Shown here: positions 1-7,520 of the stretch, piece after piece
How positions within the stretch are numbered: the first letter of the stretch is position 1
Layout: each line of letters begins with the position of its first letter
Source of the DNA: Myxococcus xanthus
GTDB taxonomy: Bacteria > Myxococcota > Myxococcia > Myxococcales > Myxococcaceae
Direction of reading: 5' to 3'
Assembly: GCF_013116825.1 (NCBI RefSeq)
Contig: NZ_JABFNS010000018.1
Location: 1-64,000, forward strand
DNA length: 64,000 nt
Made by a program: the position numbers and the translations under genes
The notes under the pieces: model-generated
The model's input: only the letters and a program-made list of their open reading frames with translations
What the model was told of the DNA's origin: nothing
Database searches by the model: none

Positions 1-574
1 GCTCGGGGGGCTCGCTTACAACATCAGCACGAGCGCCACCGGCAAGGAGTTCAGCTGGGCGGGCTGGGGCACCCAGGTGGGCATTGGCGCCGCCGCCGGC
101 GCCATCGCCGGTGGCTTCTCCGCGGCGGGGGAACTGGCGGCCACGGGCCTCAACCTGGCGACCCGCAGCATGATGAACATCGGCCTGCGTGCGGGCGTGG
201 ACCTCATCGGCGGCGCGGTGTCCGGCTTGGCCAGTCAGATGATTGGAAACGCCGTCGCGGGCGCACCGCTGGGCGCGGACCTCACCTTCGCCGCGGTGTT
301 CGGCGGCGCGGGGGGAGCGATAGGCAGCGTGGTCGCCACTGGAGGAAAGGCCACGCTCAGCCGCATCGCGCGCTCGCTGGATGACCTGGATGGCCTGGCG
401 GACGGGCTCCGCAAGACGGTCTACAACGTCGCGAGCGGCCCGACGATGCAGCTCGAAATCGAAGGGATGCGAAAGCTCGTCGCCCTCTCACTGGGCGGCA
501 CCTTCGGCACCGCGCTCGGGTACACGCTCAGCTACCTGCACGCGGAGCAGTACCTGCTGCCCGGAATGAAGTGA
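1..574 (+). CDS. C-terminal part of a Gly/Ala-rich membrane-interacting protein (5' truncated by window edge)
   Basis: The reading frame is open from the first bases of the window to a TGA at 572, so the start lies upstream; the first internal start codon, a GTG at 77, is unlikely to be the true start. About 190 residues are visible. Roughly residues 25-110 are repeated Gly/Ala zipper-like stretches such as GIGAAAGAIAGG and FGGAGGAIGSVV, followed by a more polar helical region and another Gly-rich hydrophobic segment near the end. Such segments occur in linkers of Rhs/polymorphic-toxin proteins and in channel-like proteins, but no Rhs core motif is in view, so that link is only a guess. The unknown gene at 668 follows on the same strand after about 90 bp and could be co-transcribed. 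Confidence 0.6.
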   Translation, partial: LGGLAYNISTSATGKEFSWAGWGTQVGIGAAAGAIAGGFSAAGELAATGLNLATRSMMNIGLRAGVDLIGGAVSGLASQMIGNAVAGAPLGADLTFAAVFGGAGGAIGSVVATGGKATLSRIARSLDDLDGLADGLRKTVYNVASGPTMQLEIEGMRKLVALSLGGTFGTALGYTLSYLHAEQYLLPGMK

Positions 575-667
575 GCGACGCGCTCGCGTCCCCAGGAAGT
601 CGTGATGCCCCCGGCACCCGGTCCGCCGGGACTGAACGCAGTCCAACGACGTGGAGGTCAGACTCGA

Positions 668-2083
668 ATGGAATCGACGACACGCTCGAAGCCGCGAATC
701 CTCTTTGCGGGAGCTACGACAGGGCAGGACTTCAACTCACTGAAGGACGTGGGCGAGCTCTCCGTCAGTAATGGAAAAGACGGGCTGGAAGCCGCGGAGG
801 TGTGCTGGATCGACTGCCTCACGACGAAACCCGGGCAGTACGAGCCCTTGCTGCGCACGGCCCTGGACGAGGGCAAGACGCTCGTGCTGAGCCACCCGGA
901 CGCCCATGCCCACCAACACCTTTCGAAGCTCGCGGGCTGCCGGGTGGATGGGGAGAGCGGCGCCCTCATGGTGTCCCGCGACCTGGGCGCGTCCACCCCC
1001 TCCAGCTATGTCGTCACCGCGCTCGCCATGCCCATTGACGACCCCGCTGCGCAGCAGCACTCGGGTTCTGGAGGCGAGGCTGGCGAGGCCACGAACGGCA
1101 AGCCATCCCCTGTCCCTCTCCAGGCCAGGACCCCATCGTCAACGCCCCAGGACAATGGCGCCCGGCATGACTGGGCTGCCCTGCTCGAATCCCATGGACG
1201 CCGGGCCGGCCGCGCCCTGGGGGGACCTGGGCTGATTCCTCCCGCGGGGGTCATGTACGGCATCAGGACCCTGAACCAGTCGTATACCCGTCACCTCACC
1301 AACTCCGACGATTGGAGCGCTGCCTCCGGAAAATCCCAGACGGCGGAGTTCGACTTCGTGAGCTCGTTCTATGTCTATCGCGAGAACGGCAAGCCGAGCG
1401 CCGACTACGTCGTCATCCGCATCCAGGAGGCCACCTTCAACCCCTCCACCTTCATGGTGAATGTCGATAACGCCAAGGGGTTCTGGCAATACCACTTCGA
1501 GACCCGGTGCACGAACAACCGGAACGTGCCCCTCCTCAGCACCAGCCCGGGGACGACCAACGGGCCAGGGGTCGGCGCGCAGATCTCCCTGCCCGTGCTC
1601 GTCAAATCCGTGCAGGACGGCAGCTGCGTCCCCAACCACTGGTCGGCGACCCATGGCCCGGTGGGCCGAAGCATCGAGGGCTGGGCCTTGTTGAATCAGA
1701 GCAGCAACGGCTCTGGAACTGGCCGGTGGGTCTACCACCATCGGGACTTCTGGAACTCCCAGAACGACCCCCCCGATGAATTCGGCCGCTGGTGGGCCAT
1801 GATGTACGAGGGTGGCTACGGCGGCAGGGTGAAGACACTCACCTCGCTCGCCCGCGCCGCATTCACCGTGGAGAACATCTGTGCGTGGAGGTTCAGCGCC
1901 AGCACAATCTCCTCCAACCCCAACGTGACCTTCACCGAGTCACTGAACTATCGCCACGTGGCTTTCGCGAACCCGAAGGGAACGGGCCGCAACCACCGTA
2001 TCGTCTGGGCTTGGGCGGACAGGAGCGCCTCCACCACCATCAACCTGGTCACCGTGACGGACATCGCCAGCCCGTGCCGCTGA
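668..2083 (+). CDS. Hypothetical protein with aromatic-rich, cysteine-containing C-terminal domain
   Basis: I do not recognise this 471-residue protein. I chose ATG 668 because GGAGGT lies about 10 nt upstream; an earlier in-frame start at 602 has no such site. The first ~130 residues look like a small alpha/beta domain (KPRILFAGATTG, then WIDCLTTKPGQ) and there is no signal peptide. A low-complexity linker of about 70 residues (Ser/Pro/Gly) follows. The last ~270 residues look beta-rich, with many Trp/Tyr/Phe residues (for example FWQYHFETRC, RWWAMMYEGGYGG) and several cysteines that could pair. The architecture would suit an exported lectin-like or pore-forming domain released by a non-Sec route, but I see no diagnostic motif. 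The short gap to the preceding gene suggests a shared transcript. Confidence 0.6.
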   Translation: MESTTRSKPRILFAGATTGQDFNSLKDVGELSVSNGKDGLEAAEVCWIDCLTTKPGQYEPLLRTALDEGKTLVLSHPDAHAHQHLSKLAGCRVDGESGALMVSRDLGASTPSSYVVTALAMPIDDPAAQQHSGSGGEAGEATNGKPSPVPLQARTPSSTPQDNGARHDWAALLESHGRRAGRALGGPGLIPPAGVMYGIRTLNQSYTRHLTNSDDWSAASGKSQTAEFDFVSSFYVYRENGKPSADYVVIRIQEATFNPSTFMVNVDNAKGFWQYHFETRCTNNRNVPLLSTSPGTTNGPGVGAQISLPVLVKSVQDGSCVPNHWSATHGPVGRSIEGWALLNQSSNGSGTGRWVYHHRDFWNSQNDPPDEFGRWWAMMYEGGYGGRVKTLTSLARAAFTVENICAWRFSASTISSNPNVTFTESLNYRHVAFANPKGTGRNHRIVWAWADRSASTTINLVTVTDIASPCR

Positions 2084-2124
2084 ACGCCGCGCGCTGAGGA
2101 ACGGTAGCGGGCCCGCTCCAGCAG

Positions 2125-2628
2125 CTACGGCGCAGCGAGCAGCGCCTCCAGGCGCCTCGCGTAGAACGCACGCGAGCGCTCGCCGTTGACGGCCGCCACC
2201 ACCACGCCCTCGCGGTTGATGAAGACGGTGGCGGGCACGGTGGAGATGCGCAGCGGACCCAGCACCTCGCCCTTCGCCGTGGCCACGGTCATGTGCACCC
2301 CCAGCGCGGCCGCAGTCTGACGATTGCGCGCCTCGCTGGGGTTGAGCGAGAGCGCGAGGAAACCGACGCCGCGCGCCTCGTACTCACTCCTCAGGGCTTC
2401 GAGCTCGGGCAACTCCCGAGCGCAGGCGTGTCAGCCTGGGGCCCACACGTTGATGACCCAGGGGCGGCCCAGCAGCGCAGCCCGGTCGATGCGCTCGCCC
2501 TCCAGCGTCTCGGCCCGCAGGCTCTCCGGCACCGGCGTGCCGGGGCGGTCATAGCGGTCATTGCGGTCACACGCTCCCAGCAGCAAGGCGAGCGCGAGCA
2601 GGAGCGGGGCGCAGACGGGACGGCGCAT
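2125..2628 (-). CDS. TlpA/ResA-type thiol-disulfide lipoprotein with in-frame TGA (candidate selenoprotein)
   Basis: Read through one TGA, this frame gives a 167-residue TlpA-family redoxin. Met at 2628 begins a lipoprotein signal with lipobox LLGAC. The strand-2/active-site region reads VINVWAPG-TGA-HACARELPELE. TlpA proteins normally have WxPxCxxC here, so the TGA (2431-2433) sits exactly at the first redox cysteine and would give a UxxC pair. Downstream the frame stays open for about 100 residues with normal thioredoxin-fold features, including the cis-proline segment ISTVPATVFINREG. A perfect 7-bp hairpin with a 5-nt loop follows the TGA at SECIS spacing. Expected role: reductase or thiol carrier anchored at the periplasmic face of a membrane. 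Alternatives are a nonsense mutation (Cys TGC to TGA) or a sequencing error. The gene is convergent with the unknown gene ending at 2083. Confidence 0.75.
2403..2433 (-). promoter_or_regulatory. Candidate bacterial SECIS element following the in-frame UGA
   Basis: On the minus strand the UGA (2433-2431) is followed after 16 nt by an apical loop AGUUG (2414-2410). The loop is closed by a perfect 7-bp stem, GCUCGGG (2421-2415) with CCCGAGC (2409-2403). Known bacterial SECIS rules ask for a loop about 16-37 nt after the UGA and a G in the first two loop bases; both are met, and the loop also has adjacent G and U. SelB would bind here to deliver Sec-tRNA. The stem overlaps codons for ARELPEL, so part of its sequence is constrained by protein coding and a chance hairpin is possible. 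Confidence 0.6.
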
Positions 2629-2717
2629 GGGCTCTTTATGCACACGGAAGTACGCCCGCGCATCTACTTTCCGCGCGGGAACTCCGGCGGCGCCCACGGT
2701 GTCCTCCCGGAGCACCG

Positions 2718-2747
2718 CTGCCTACCCGATATTCGGTCGCTGCGTCC
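2718..2747. repeat. Short intergenic repeat, copy 1 of 3
   Basis: The core TATTCGGTCGCTGCGT, preceded by a TGCCT-type stretch, recurs at 16724-16753 and, slightly diverged, at 26212-26242. All three copies lie outside genes. I see no strong internal hairpin. Confidence 0.5.
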
Positions 2748-2894
2748 ATGGTGGCCTTGAGTCTGCATCCGGCATTGCGACAACGCGGGCGAAACCACCG
2801 GCGCGGAGCCTGGAGCGCCGCCACCATCACGCTCGGACCGGGGTCTCCGCCACCCGCGGGGTGCGGACCATCTGCTCATCGGTCAAACTGCTCT

Positions 2895-2928
2895 TCCTCG
2901 CGGCCGACCGACCTGCTGGCCGCGAGGA
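2895..2928 (-). terminator. Hairpin downstream of the deaminase gene
   Basis: Perfect 11-bp inverted repeat TCCTCGCGGCC / GGCCGCGAGGA with a 12-nt loop, about 50 nt after the deaminase stop codon. There is no T-run, as is common for high-GC terminators. Confidence 0.55.
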
Positions 2929-2979
2929 CGCTCTCCCGCTTCAACTGGTCCGAACAGTGGGGAGCAGAGCACCCATCAG

Positions 2980-3444
2980 TCATCCCTGATGGCGTCTCCA
3001 CTCGTCGTACAGTCCGTGCTCGCCCGCCGGGCGCAGTGGCCGCAAGGCGAGGGACTGGGCCTGGGGCCCTCGGGCCAGCTGTGCGTAGAGCGACGCAGTG
3101 GAGAGGCCGAAGGCTTCGCCCTCCTCGTTGGAGTAGGCGAAATAGGCGCCCTGGATACCGCACAGGTGCATGGCGGCCAGACACATCGGACAGGGATGAC
3201 CGCTGGCGTAGATGATGCAGCCGCCCAGGCTGGCACTGCCGAGGCTCTGGCTCGCTTTGCGAATGGCCAGAAGCTCGGCGTGGGCGGTGGGATCCTTCGT
3301 CTGATTGACCTCGTTGACCGCGCGCGCAATCACCCGGCCGTCGCGCACGAGCAAGGCCCCGAACGGACGGCCACCAGACGCGACGTTGGCGCGGGCCAGG
3401 GCGATGGCCTCGCGCATGAACTCTTCGGCGGACGACGGATCCAT
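2980..3444 (-). CDS. Nucleoside/nucleobase deaminase (guanine deaminase-like)
   Basis: A 154-residue single-domain zinc deaminase of the cytidine/deoxycytidylate deaminase superfamily. The zinc-ligand and catalytic motifs are complete: HAE at residues 55-57 and PCPMC at 84-88. The N-terminal stretch GGRPFGALLVRDGRVIA and the sequence after PCxxC (AAMHLCGI, AYSNEEGEAFG) resemble bacterial guanine deaminases more than tRNA adenosine deaminases (TadA), so hydrolytic deamination of guanine or a related purine in the cytoplasm is the best guess. The start ATG overlaps the stop of the upstream ankyrin gene (TGATG), so the two are translationally coupled. The substrate cannot be settled from sequence. 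Confidence 0.85.
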   Translation of the reverse strand: MDPSSAEEFMREAIALARANVASGGRPFGALLVRDGRVIARAVNEVNQTKDPTAHAELLAIRKASQSLGSASLGGCIIYASGHPCPMCLAAMHLCGIQGAYFAYSNEEGEAFGLSTASLYAQLARGPQAQSLALRPLRPAGEHGLYDEWRRHQG

Positions 3445-4130
3445 CAGCGACCTCCGGCGGCTACGAGCATCTTGGCGATCGCGTCTTGATTGCGCTCGCG
3501 GGCGTGCTGGAGCGGCGTGACGCCGTCTCCGTCCGCCAGGTTGACGTCGGCACCGCCGTCAATCAGGAGACGTACGATCGCCTGGTGACGTGGCCCGCCG
3601 TCGCTGAGCAGGATCGCCTCGAGCAGTCCAGTCCAGCCCAGGCGATTGACGTGGTTCGGCTCGACGCCGGCTTGCAGCAACGTCTTCACCACCTCCACGT
3701 GCCCGCGTTCGCAGGCCGGAATGAGCGCGGTGCCACCGTAGCGGTTGGTGCTCTTCAAGTCGGCGCCGTTCTTCAAGGTCAGGCGCAGGATCTCCAAGTA
3801 CCCCCGCGCTCCGGCCAGGAGATAGGCGCTGTCGAGCTGGTGGTTCTGGAGGTTCACGTTCGCTCCTGCCTCGATGAGGACGCGGACAGCAGCCACGTGG
3901 TTCCCGGCGGTCGCCAGCAAGAGCGACGTGTTGCCCGCGGAGTCCCGGGCGTCAACGGCCGCCCCCTCGCGCAGCAGCTCGGAGACCGTCGCCGCATCAC
4001 CCTTTTCCGCAGCCCGCAAGAGCGCCTCAGGCGGCTTGGGAGAGCCGCCGTTTCCCGCTCCCGCAGAAGCTGCGCAGGCCATCGTGAACAGCGTCATGAG
4101 CATCACCCTCCGAATGTTCGCCCGGGACAC
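3444..4130 (-). CDS. Exported ankyrin-repeat protein
   Basis: A 228-residue protein starting at GTG 4130, supported by an AGGAGG site 7 nt upstream. Residues ~1-25 form a signal peptide (MLMTLFTMACAASAGA region); a Cys in TMAC could make it a lipoprotein, though the lipobox is imperfect. From ~residue 35 onward there are about five ankyrin repeats, with typical blocks such as GNTSLLLATAGNHVAAVRVL, GGTALIPACERGHVEVVKTL and DGVTPLQHARERNQDAIAKM. Ankyrin arrays bind other proteins; the partner is unknown. The downstream deaminase start overlaps this stop codon, so they form a two-gene operon, transcribed divergently from the LysR gene at 4252. Confidence 0.85.
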   Translation of the reverse strand: MSRANIRRVMLMTLFTMACAASAGAGNGGSPKPPEALLRAAEKGDAATVSELLREGAAVDARDSAGNTSLLLATAGNHVAAVRVLIEAGANVNLQNHQLDSAYLLAGARGYLEILRLTLKNGADLKSTNRYGGTALIPACERGHVEVVKTLLQAGVEPNHVNRLGWTGLLEAILLSDGGPRHQAIVRLLIDGGADVNLADGDGVTPLQHARERNQDAIAKMLVAAGGR

Positions 4131-4191
4131 GACTTCACCTCCTGGCGAGATGCTCTAATCCCCTGCCCTTTCATAAGAAAACGAAATACTG

Positions 4192-4217
4192 GAATGATTC
4201 ATAGTGGGGTTCTGAAT
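4192..4217. promoter_or_regulatory. Candidate LysR operator
   Basis: Two overlapping inverted repeats lie between the divergent ankyrin and lysR genes: GAAT-G-ATTC (4192-4200) and ATTCA-N11-TGAAT (4197-4217). LysR-type regulators commonly bind dyads of this kind in the divergent intergenic region. The position, 35-60 bp before the lysR start, would suit autoregulation and control of the deaminase operon. Confidence 0.4.
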
Positions 4218-4251
4218 AGTTCGACCGAGAGCTCTTCGTGGAGACACCGGC

Positions 4252-5133
4252 ATGCTCGATCTCTTCTTGCTGCGAAGCTTCGTCGCGGTCGTTGAAACGG
4301 GAAATTTCACCCGGGCCGGCGAGCGCCTGCACCTGACCCAATCGACCGTCAGCCAGCAGCTCATTCGCCTTGAGCAGAGCCTGGGTTGCCGGCTGCTGAA
4401 CCGCAGCCAGCGTCACGTAGTGCCCACAGAAGAGGGGGAGCGCCTGCTTGGCTATGCGCAGCGAATCCTTCGCTTGGCTGAGGAGGCGTCCGTTGCGTTG
4501 AACCCCGACGGCGGCGACGGTGTGTTGCGATTGGGCGTGCCCGAGGATCTCGGGGGCGAAGCGCTGATGCCGCTGCTTACGCGCTTCGCAGCCAAGCGAC
4601 CGCGCCTGCGTCTGGAGGTCGAGTGTGGATTGAGCCACCACCTCTTGCGCCTCTACCGCAACGGCGAGCTCGATCTGCTGCTGGTCAAGCAATGGGGCGC
4701 CGACAGCGACGCCCATGCGCGCTGGACGGAGTCCCTGTGCTGGATCGACAGCGCGGAGCAGCCGGTGGCGGCGCGATACGAGGGAGACACGGATGCGCTT
4801 CCGCTCGTGGCGTTCCCCGTTGGGGCGCTCTATCGGCAGGACATGATCCACGCGTTGGAGAGCCGCGGGCGTGCGTGGCGGATTGGCTACTCGAGTGCGA
4901 GCCTCGCGAGCCTCTGCGCGGCGGTGAGCGCTGGGCTCGGCGTCAGTCTTTTACCTGCGAGCAGCGTGCAGTCCGGCCATCGCGTGCTGGGCGAGAAGGA
5001 TGGCTTTCCTGCCGTAGACGGGCTCGAGCTTGCCCTCTACGCCCGTTCGAATCTCGGCGCCGTCGGCCGGACTCTGCGCGATGAACTGTCCTACCTTTGC
5101 ACCCAGCGTGCAGAAGCTGCGGTTCGTGCTTGA
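4252..5133 (+). CDS. LysR-family transcriptional regulator
   Basis: A 293-residue LTTR of normal length. Residues 1-60 are the winged helix-turn-helix (LRSFVAVVETGNFTRAGERL, then TQSTVSQQLIRLEQSLG), followed by the linker helix and a periplasmic-binding-protein-like effector domain. The domain ends with the usual segment AVSAGLGVSLLPASSV. ATG 4252 has a GGAG site upstream. The gene is divergent from the ankyrin/deaminase pair with dyad symmetry between them, which makes that pair its likely target. The inducer is unknown. Confidence 0.92.
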   Translation: MLDLFLLRSFVAVVETGNFTRAGERLHLTQSTVSQQLIRLEQSLGCRLLNRSQRHVVPTEEGERLLGYAQRILRLAEEASVALNPDGGDGVLRLGVPEDLGGEALMPLLTRFAAKRPRLRLEVECGLSHHLLRLYRNGELDLLLVKQWGADSDAHARWTESLCWIDSAEQPVAARYEGDTDALPLVAFPVGALYRQDMIHALESRGRAWRIGYSSASLASLCAAVSAGLGVSLLPASSVQSGHRVLGEKDGFPAVDGLELALYARSNLGAVGRTLRDELSYLCTQRAEAAVRA

Positions 5134-5304
5134 AGACATGGTGAACGGGAAGCACGCCGCTGGGCGTGGCTGGCGACATCGGCCGAGCGCCTGCGCGCGA
5201 TTCCTCGGGACGGGGTGAAGGCCGCCGTCGTACGCGTGGATTCTGATAGGGACCGAGGCCCGCGCAAGACGAAGCGCCACACGCGGGCCCCGGGACGACA
5301 GGTC

Positions 5305-5661
5305 TCAGCAGAACCAGCCGTTCTGCACCTGGCCATCCACGCCACAGTCACCCCAGGCATGGCCGGGCACCCACTCGCTGCCACCGCTATACACGGTGAA
5401 GGTCTTCCCGCGAGTCAGCGTACAGGTCGAACCGTTGGGGCGATGCACCGTCAGGTCGTTGGCACAGACCGTGAGCCGCTTCCCGTTGTCCCACGTCTGC
5501 GCGTAGTAGTACGGGCCCGCCATCGCGGTCACCGAGCCCTCGCCATCCTTCTGCGGCGCGGTCGCCACTGGCACCTCCTGCAGGGTCTCCGGAGCTTGCT
5601 CCTCGCCTCCACAGCCAACGAGAAGGGCCGTCGCAGCGAGCATGGATGCAATCAAACGCAT
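5305..5661 (-). CDS. Small lipoprotein
   Basis: A 118-residue protein starting at ATG 5661, preferred over upstream in-frame starts because it places a clean lipoprotein signal at the N-terminus: MRLIASMLAATALLVGC with lipobox LVGC. The mature part has about 100 residues, a Gln/Glu/Pro linker and then a compact beta-rich domain with four cysteines (VCAN, STCT, WGDC, GWFC) that may form two disulfides. The fold may be SH3-like, but that is a guess. It is convergent with lysR. Confidence 0.7.
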   Translation of the reverse strand: MRLIASMLAATALLVGCGGEEQAPETLQEVPVATAPQKDGEGSVTAMAGPYYYAQTWDNGKRLTVCANDLTVHRPNGSTCTLTRGKTFTVYSGGSEWVPGHAWGDCGVDGQVQNGWFC

Positions 5662-6041
5662 GGGTATACTCCAAATCAGGGGGCGCACACACAATGCCGG
5701 AGAATCCGACTAAACAAGGATACGACAGGATTCAATTCCTGCCAATGCAACCAAAGTCTCGCCGGCCTCCAAGCGACCTTTTTCTGACAATTCAATAGAC
5801 GCCTGCCCCTGACACCTTGCGTTGGAGTTTTCTCCGACTGCTGCGTCAAACGCGCGTCATATCCCAGTATTCTCGGCGAAGGCGTCTCCGCGCATGCGCT
5901 TCCACTGGGGCGTGGGTGCCCTCTCCAGTCGGGCGTGTTGCCAAGAACGTGCTGGAATAGCCCCCTGAAGAGTCGGACAGGCTCGTTCGGCGAGCCTGAG
6001 TCGCAGCAGGCGCGTCCCGGCTCTGTTACCGTCGCGCTGCC
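5662..6041. other. Intergenic region between divergent lipoprotein and AraC genes
   Basis: About 380 bp without a supported gene. The stretch 5690-5800 is richer in A/T than its surroundings and probably holds the lipoprotein promoter. A small inverted repeat (CAGGA-N6-TCCTG) is present near 5737. Nothing else stands out. Confidence 0.5.
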
Positions 6042-6911
6042 ATGATTCTCGCGCGCCAGCCTCGGAGCCCCACTCTGGCTCCTCTCGTGGAATCCCTCTG
6101 GACATACGACGGGCAGCTCGCGCACGGCTTCGAGCGCATGCTGCCGTCTGGCCGTATGCAGCTCCTGGTCAATCTTCATGAGGACGCGTTCCGGGACTAC
6201 AGGCTCGACGGCCGCCTCGCACACAAGACTCGTGGCGTAGCGATTCAGGGCGCCCACACCGCACCGAGAGTCGTCGACACGGCCTGCCAGCGCTCCATCT
6301 GCGGGGTGAGCTTCGCCCCCGCGAGTGCATCGCCGTTCCTGGGCATGCCGGCCTCGGAGCTTACCGGGAAGCTCGTCGACCTCGACGACATCTGGGGGCG
6401 CGACGGCCCCCTCCTTCGTGAGCGCCTGCTACAAGCCCCCACTCCCGCGACCCGGCTCGACGTGCTCGAGGCGGCGCTGCTCGCACGGGCACGCGCGTCC
6501 AAGCCTCGCGACGAAGCAGTGGCGGTCGCGTGCTCGCTGTTGATGGGCGGCGCGAGCGTCCGCGCGGTGGGCGTTCGACTCGGCCTTTCGCCGCGCCGGC
6601 TCATTGAGCGGTTTCAAGGACATGTCGGCGTCAAGCCCAAGCTCTTCGCGCGCATCGCCAGATTCCAGCGCGCGCTCGAATCGGCCGGGGGGGAGATGAC
6701 CTGGGCCACCCTGGCCTGTGAGCACGGGTTTTCGGACCAGGCACATCTGGTCCGCGAGTTCAGGGCATTCTCGGGAGCCACTCCCGTCGCGTATCGCCCT
6801 CGGTCGGATGAGGCCCGCAACCACGTCCCTCTCGACGAGCGGCAATTTCCTTCAATACGAGGCGGGCCGCCCCGGGGCACATTGCGCCAATGCTCCCAAA
6901 CGAACCCCTGA
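6042..6911 (+). CDS. AraC-family transcriptional regulator
   Basis: A 289-residue regulator. The N-terminal ~150 residues match the sensor type common in AraC proteins with a DUF6597-like domain (PTLAPLVESLWTYDG, then MLPSGRMQLLVNLHED and CGVSFAPASASPFLGMPASEL). The C-terminal ~100 residues contain the double HTH: the first near SVRAVGVRLGLSPRRLIERF, the second in WATLACEHGFSDQAHLVREF. The ligand is unknown. The VOC gene starts 59 bp downstream on the same strand and may be its co-transcribed partner. Confidence 0.9.
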   Translation: MILARQPRSPTLAPLVESLWTYDGQLAHGFERMLPSGRMQLLVNLHEDAFRDYRLDGRLAHKTRGVAIQGAHTAPRVVDTACQRSICGVSFAPASASPFLGMPASELTGKLVDLDDIWGRDGPLLRERLLQAPTPATRLDVLEAALLARARASKPRDEAVAVACSLLMGGASVRAVGVRLGLSPRRLIERFQGHVGVKPKLFARIARFQRALESAGGEMTWATLACEHGFSDQAHLVREFRAFSGATPVAYRPRSDEARNHVPLDERQFPSIRGGPPRGTLRQCSQTNP

Positions 6912-6969
6912 CCGAAGTCCAGCCGCTCCCCCTTGAGGACCGACCGTACGACAAGCAGGAGGGGCGGTC

Positions 6970-7323
6970 GTGAAGGTCCTACGCATCGTCACCAATGTGG
7001 GCGCGACGACGCCAGCCGCAGCCAAGAGATTCTACCGGGACATCCTCGGACTCGACGTCCTGATGGACATGGGGTGGATTGAAACCTACGGCTCAAGCGA
7101 AACGATGACTGTGCAGATCAGCTTCATGTCGCAAGGGGGCTCAGGCGCACCCGTGCCAGACATATCCATCGAGGTCGACGACCTCGACGCGGCCCTCACT
7201 CGGGTGAAGAAGGCGGGAATCCCGATAGAGTATGGACCGGCTGACGAGCCGTGGGGCGTGCGCAGATTCTTCGTGCGCGACCCCTTCGGAAGGCTGGTGA
7301 ACCTGCTCACCCATCACCGTTGA
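6970..7323 (+). CDS. VOC (glyoxalase/bleomycin-resistance superfamily) protein
   Basis: A 117-residue protein starting at GTG 6970 with a strong AGGAGG site 7 nt upstream. It has the paired beta-alpha-beta-beta-beta modules of the vicinal oxygen chelate fold: an N-terminal half with AAKRFYRDILGLDVLMDMGW and a C-terminal half with VDDLDAALTRVKKAGIPIEYGP and VRRFFVRDPFGRLVNLLTH. Family members are metal-dependent dioxygenases, lyases or binding proteins. The usual metal residues are only partly clear, so substrate and activity are unassigned. It probably forms an operon with the AraC gene. Confidence 0.85.
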   Translation: MKVLRIVTNVGATTPAAAKRFYRDILGLDVLMDMGWIETYGSSETMTVQISFMSQGGSGAPVPDISIEVDDLDAALTRVKKAGIPIEYGPADEPWGVRRFFVRDPFGRLVNLLTHHR

Positions 7324-7391
7324 GCCATGCGGGGCCTCGAGCCGGACGCGGTGCTGGCTACGAGCACGGCGGCTGGAGAGCCTCCTGAGCC

Positions 7392-7450
7392 GAGATTTTT
7401 GGGACGCCGGCAGGCGCCTCCCCTCTTTCTCCTCGAGCACATGGGCAGCC
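7392..7450. repeat. Diverged intergenic element, copy 1 of 2
   Basis: This ~59-bp stretch beginning GAGATTTTTGGGACG resembles 14395-14454 at most positions, including a CCTCTTTCTC block. Both copies precede a gene on the plus strand, by about 70 and 120 bp. Confidence 0.5.
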
Positions 7451-7520
7451 ATTCGCCGGCTGGCGGCGGATGGCGCGACGCATTCCACGCCCATCGAGAA
7501 GCGAAGAGAGGAACCTCCCC

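Larger units (their letters stand above)
2629..2979. other. Intergenic region between deaminase and TlpA-like genes
   Basis: This gap of about 350 bp has no convincing gene. It holds a strong hairpin near the deaminase end (2895-2928) and one copy of a short intergenic repeat (2718-2747). The remainder must contain the promoter of the minus-strand TlpA-like gene, but I see no clear -35/-10 pair. Confidence 0.6.

Noticed and set aside
2125-2412. A separate short protein starting from TTG at 2412
   Set aside because: It begins in the middle of the thioredoxin fold, has no ribosome site and is in frame with the upstream lipoprotein part across a single TGA; a read-through gene explains both.
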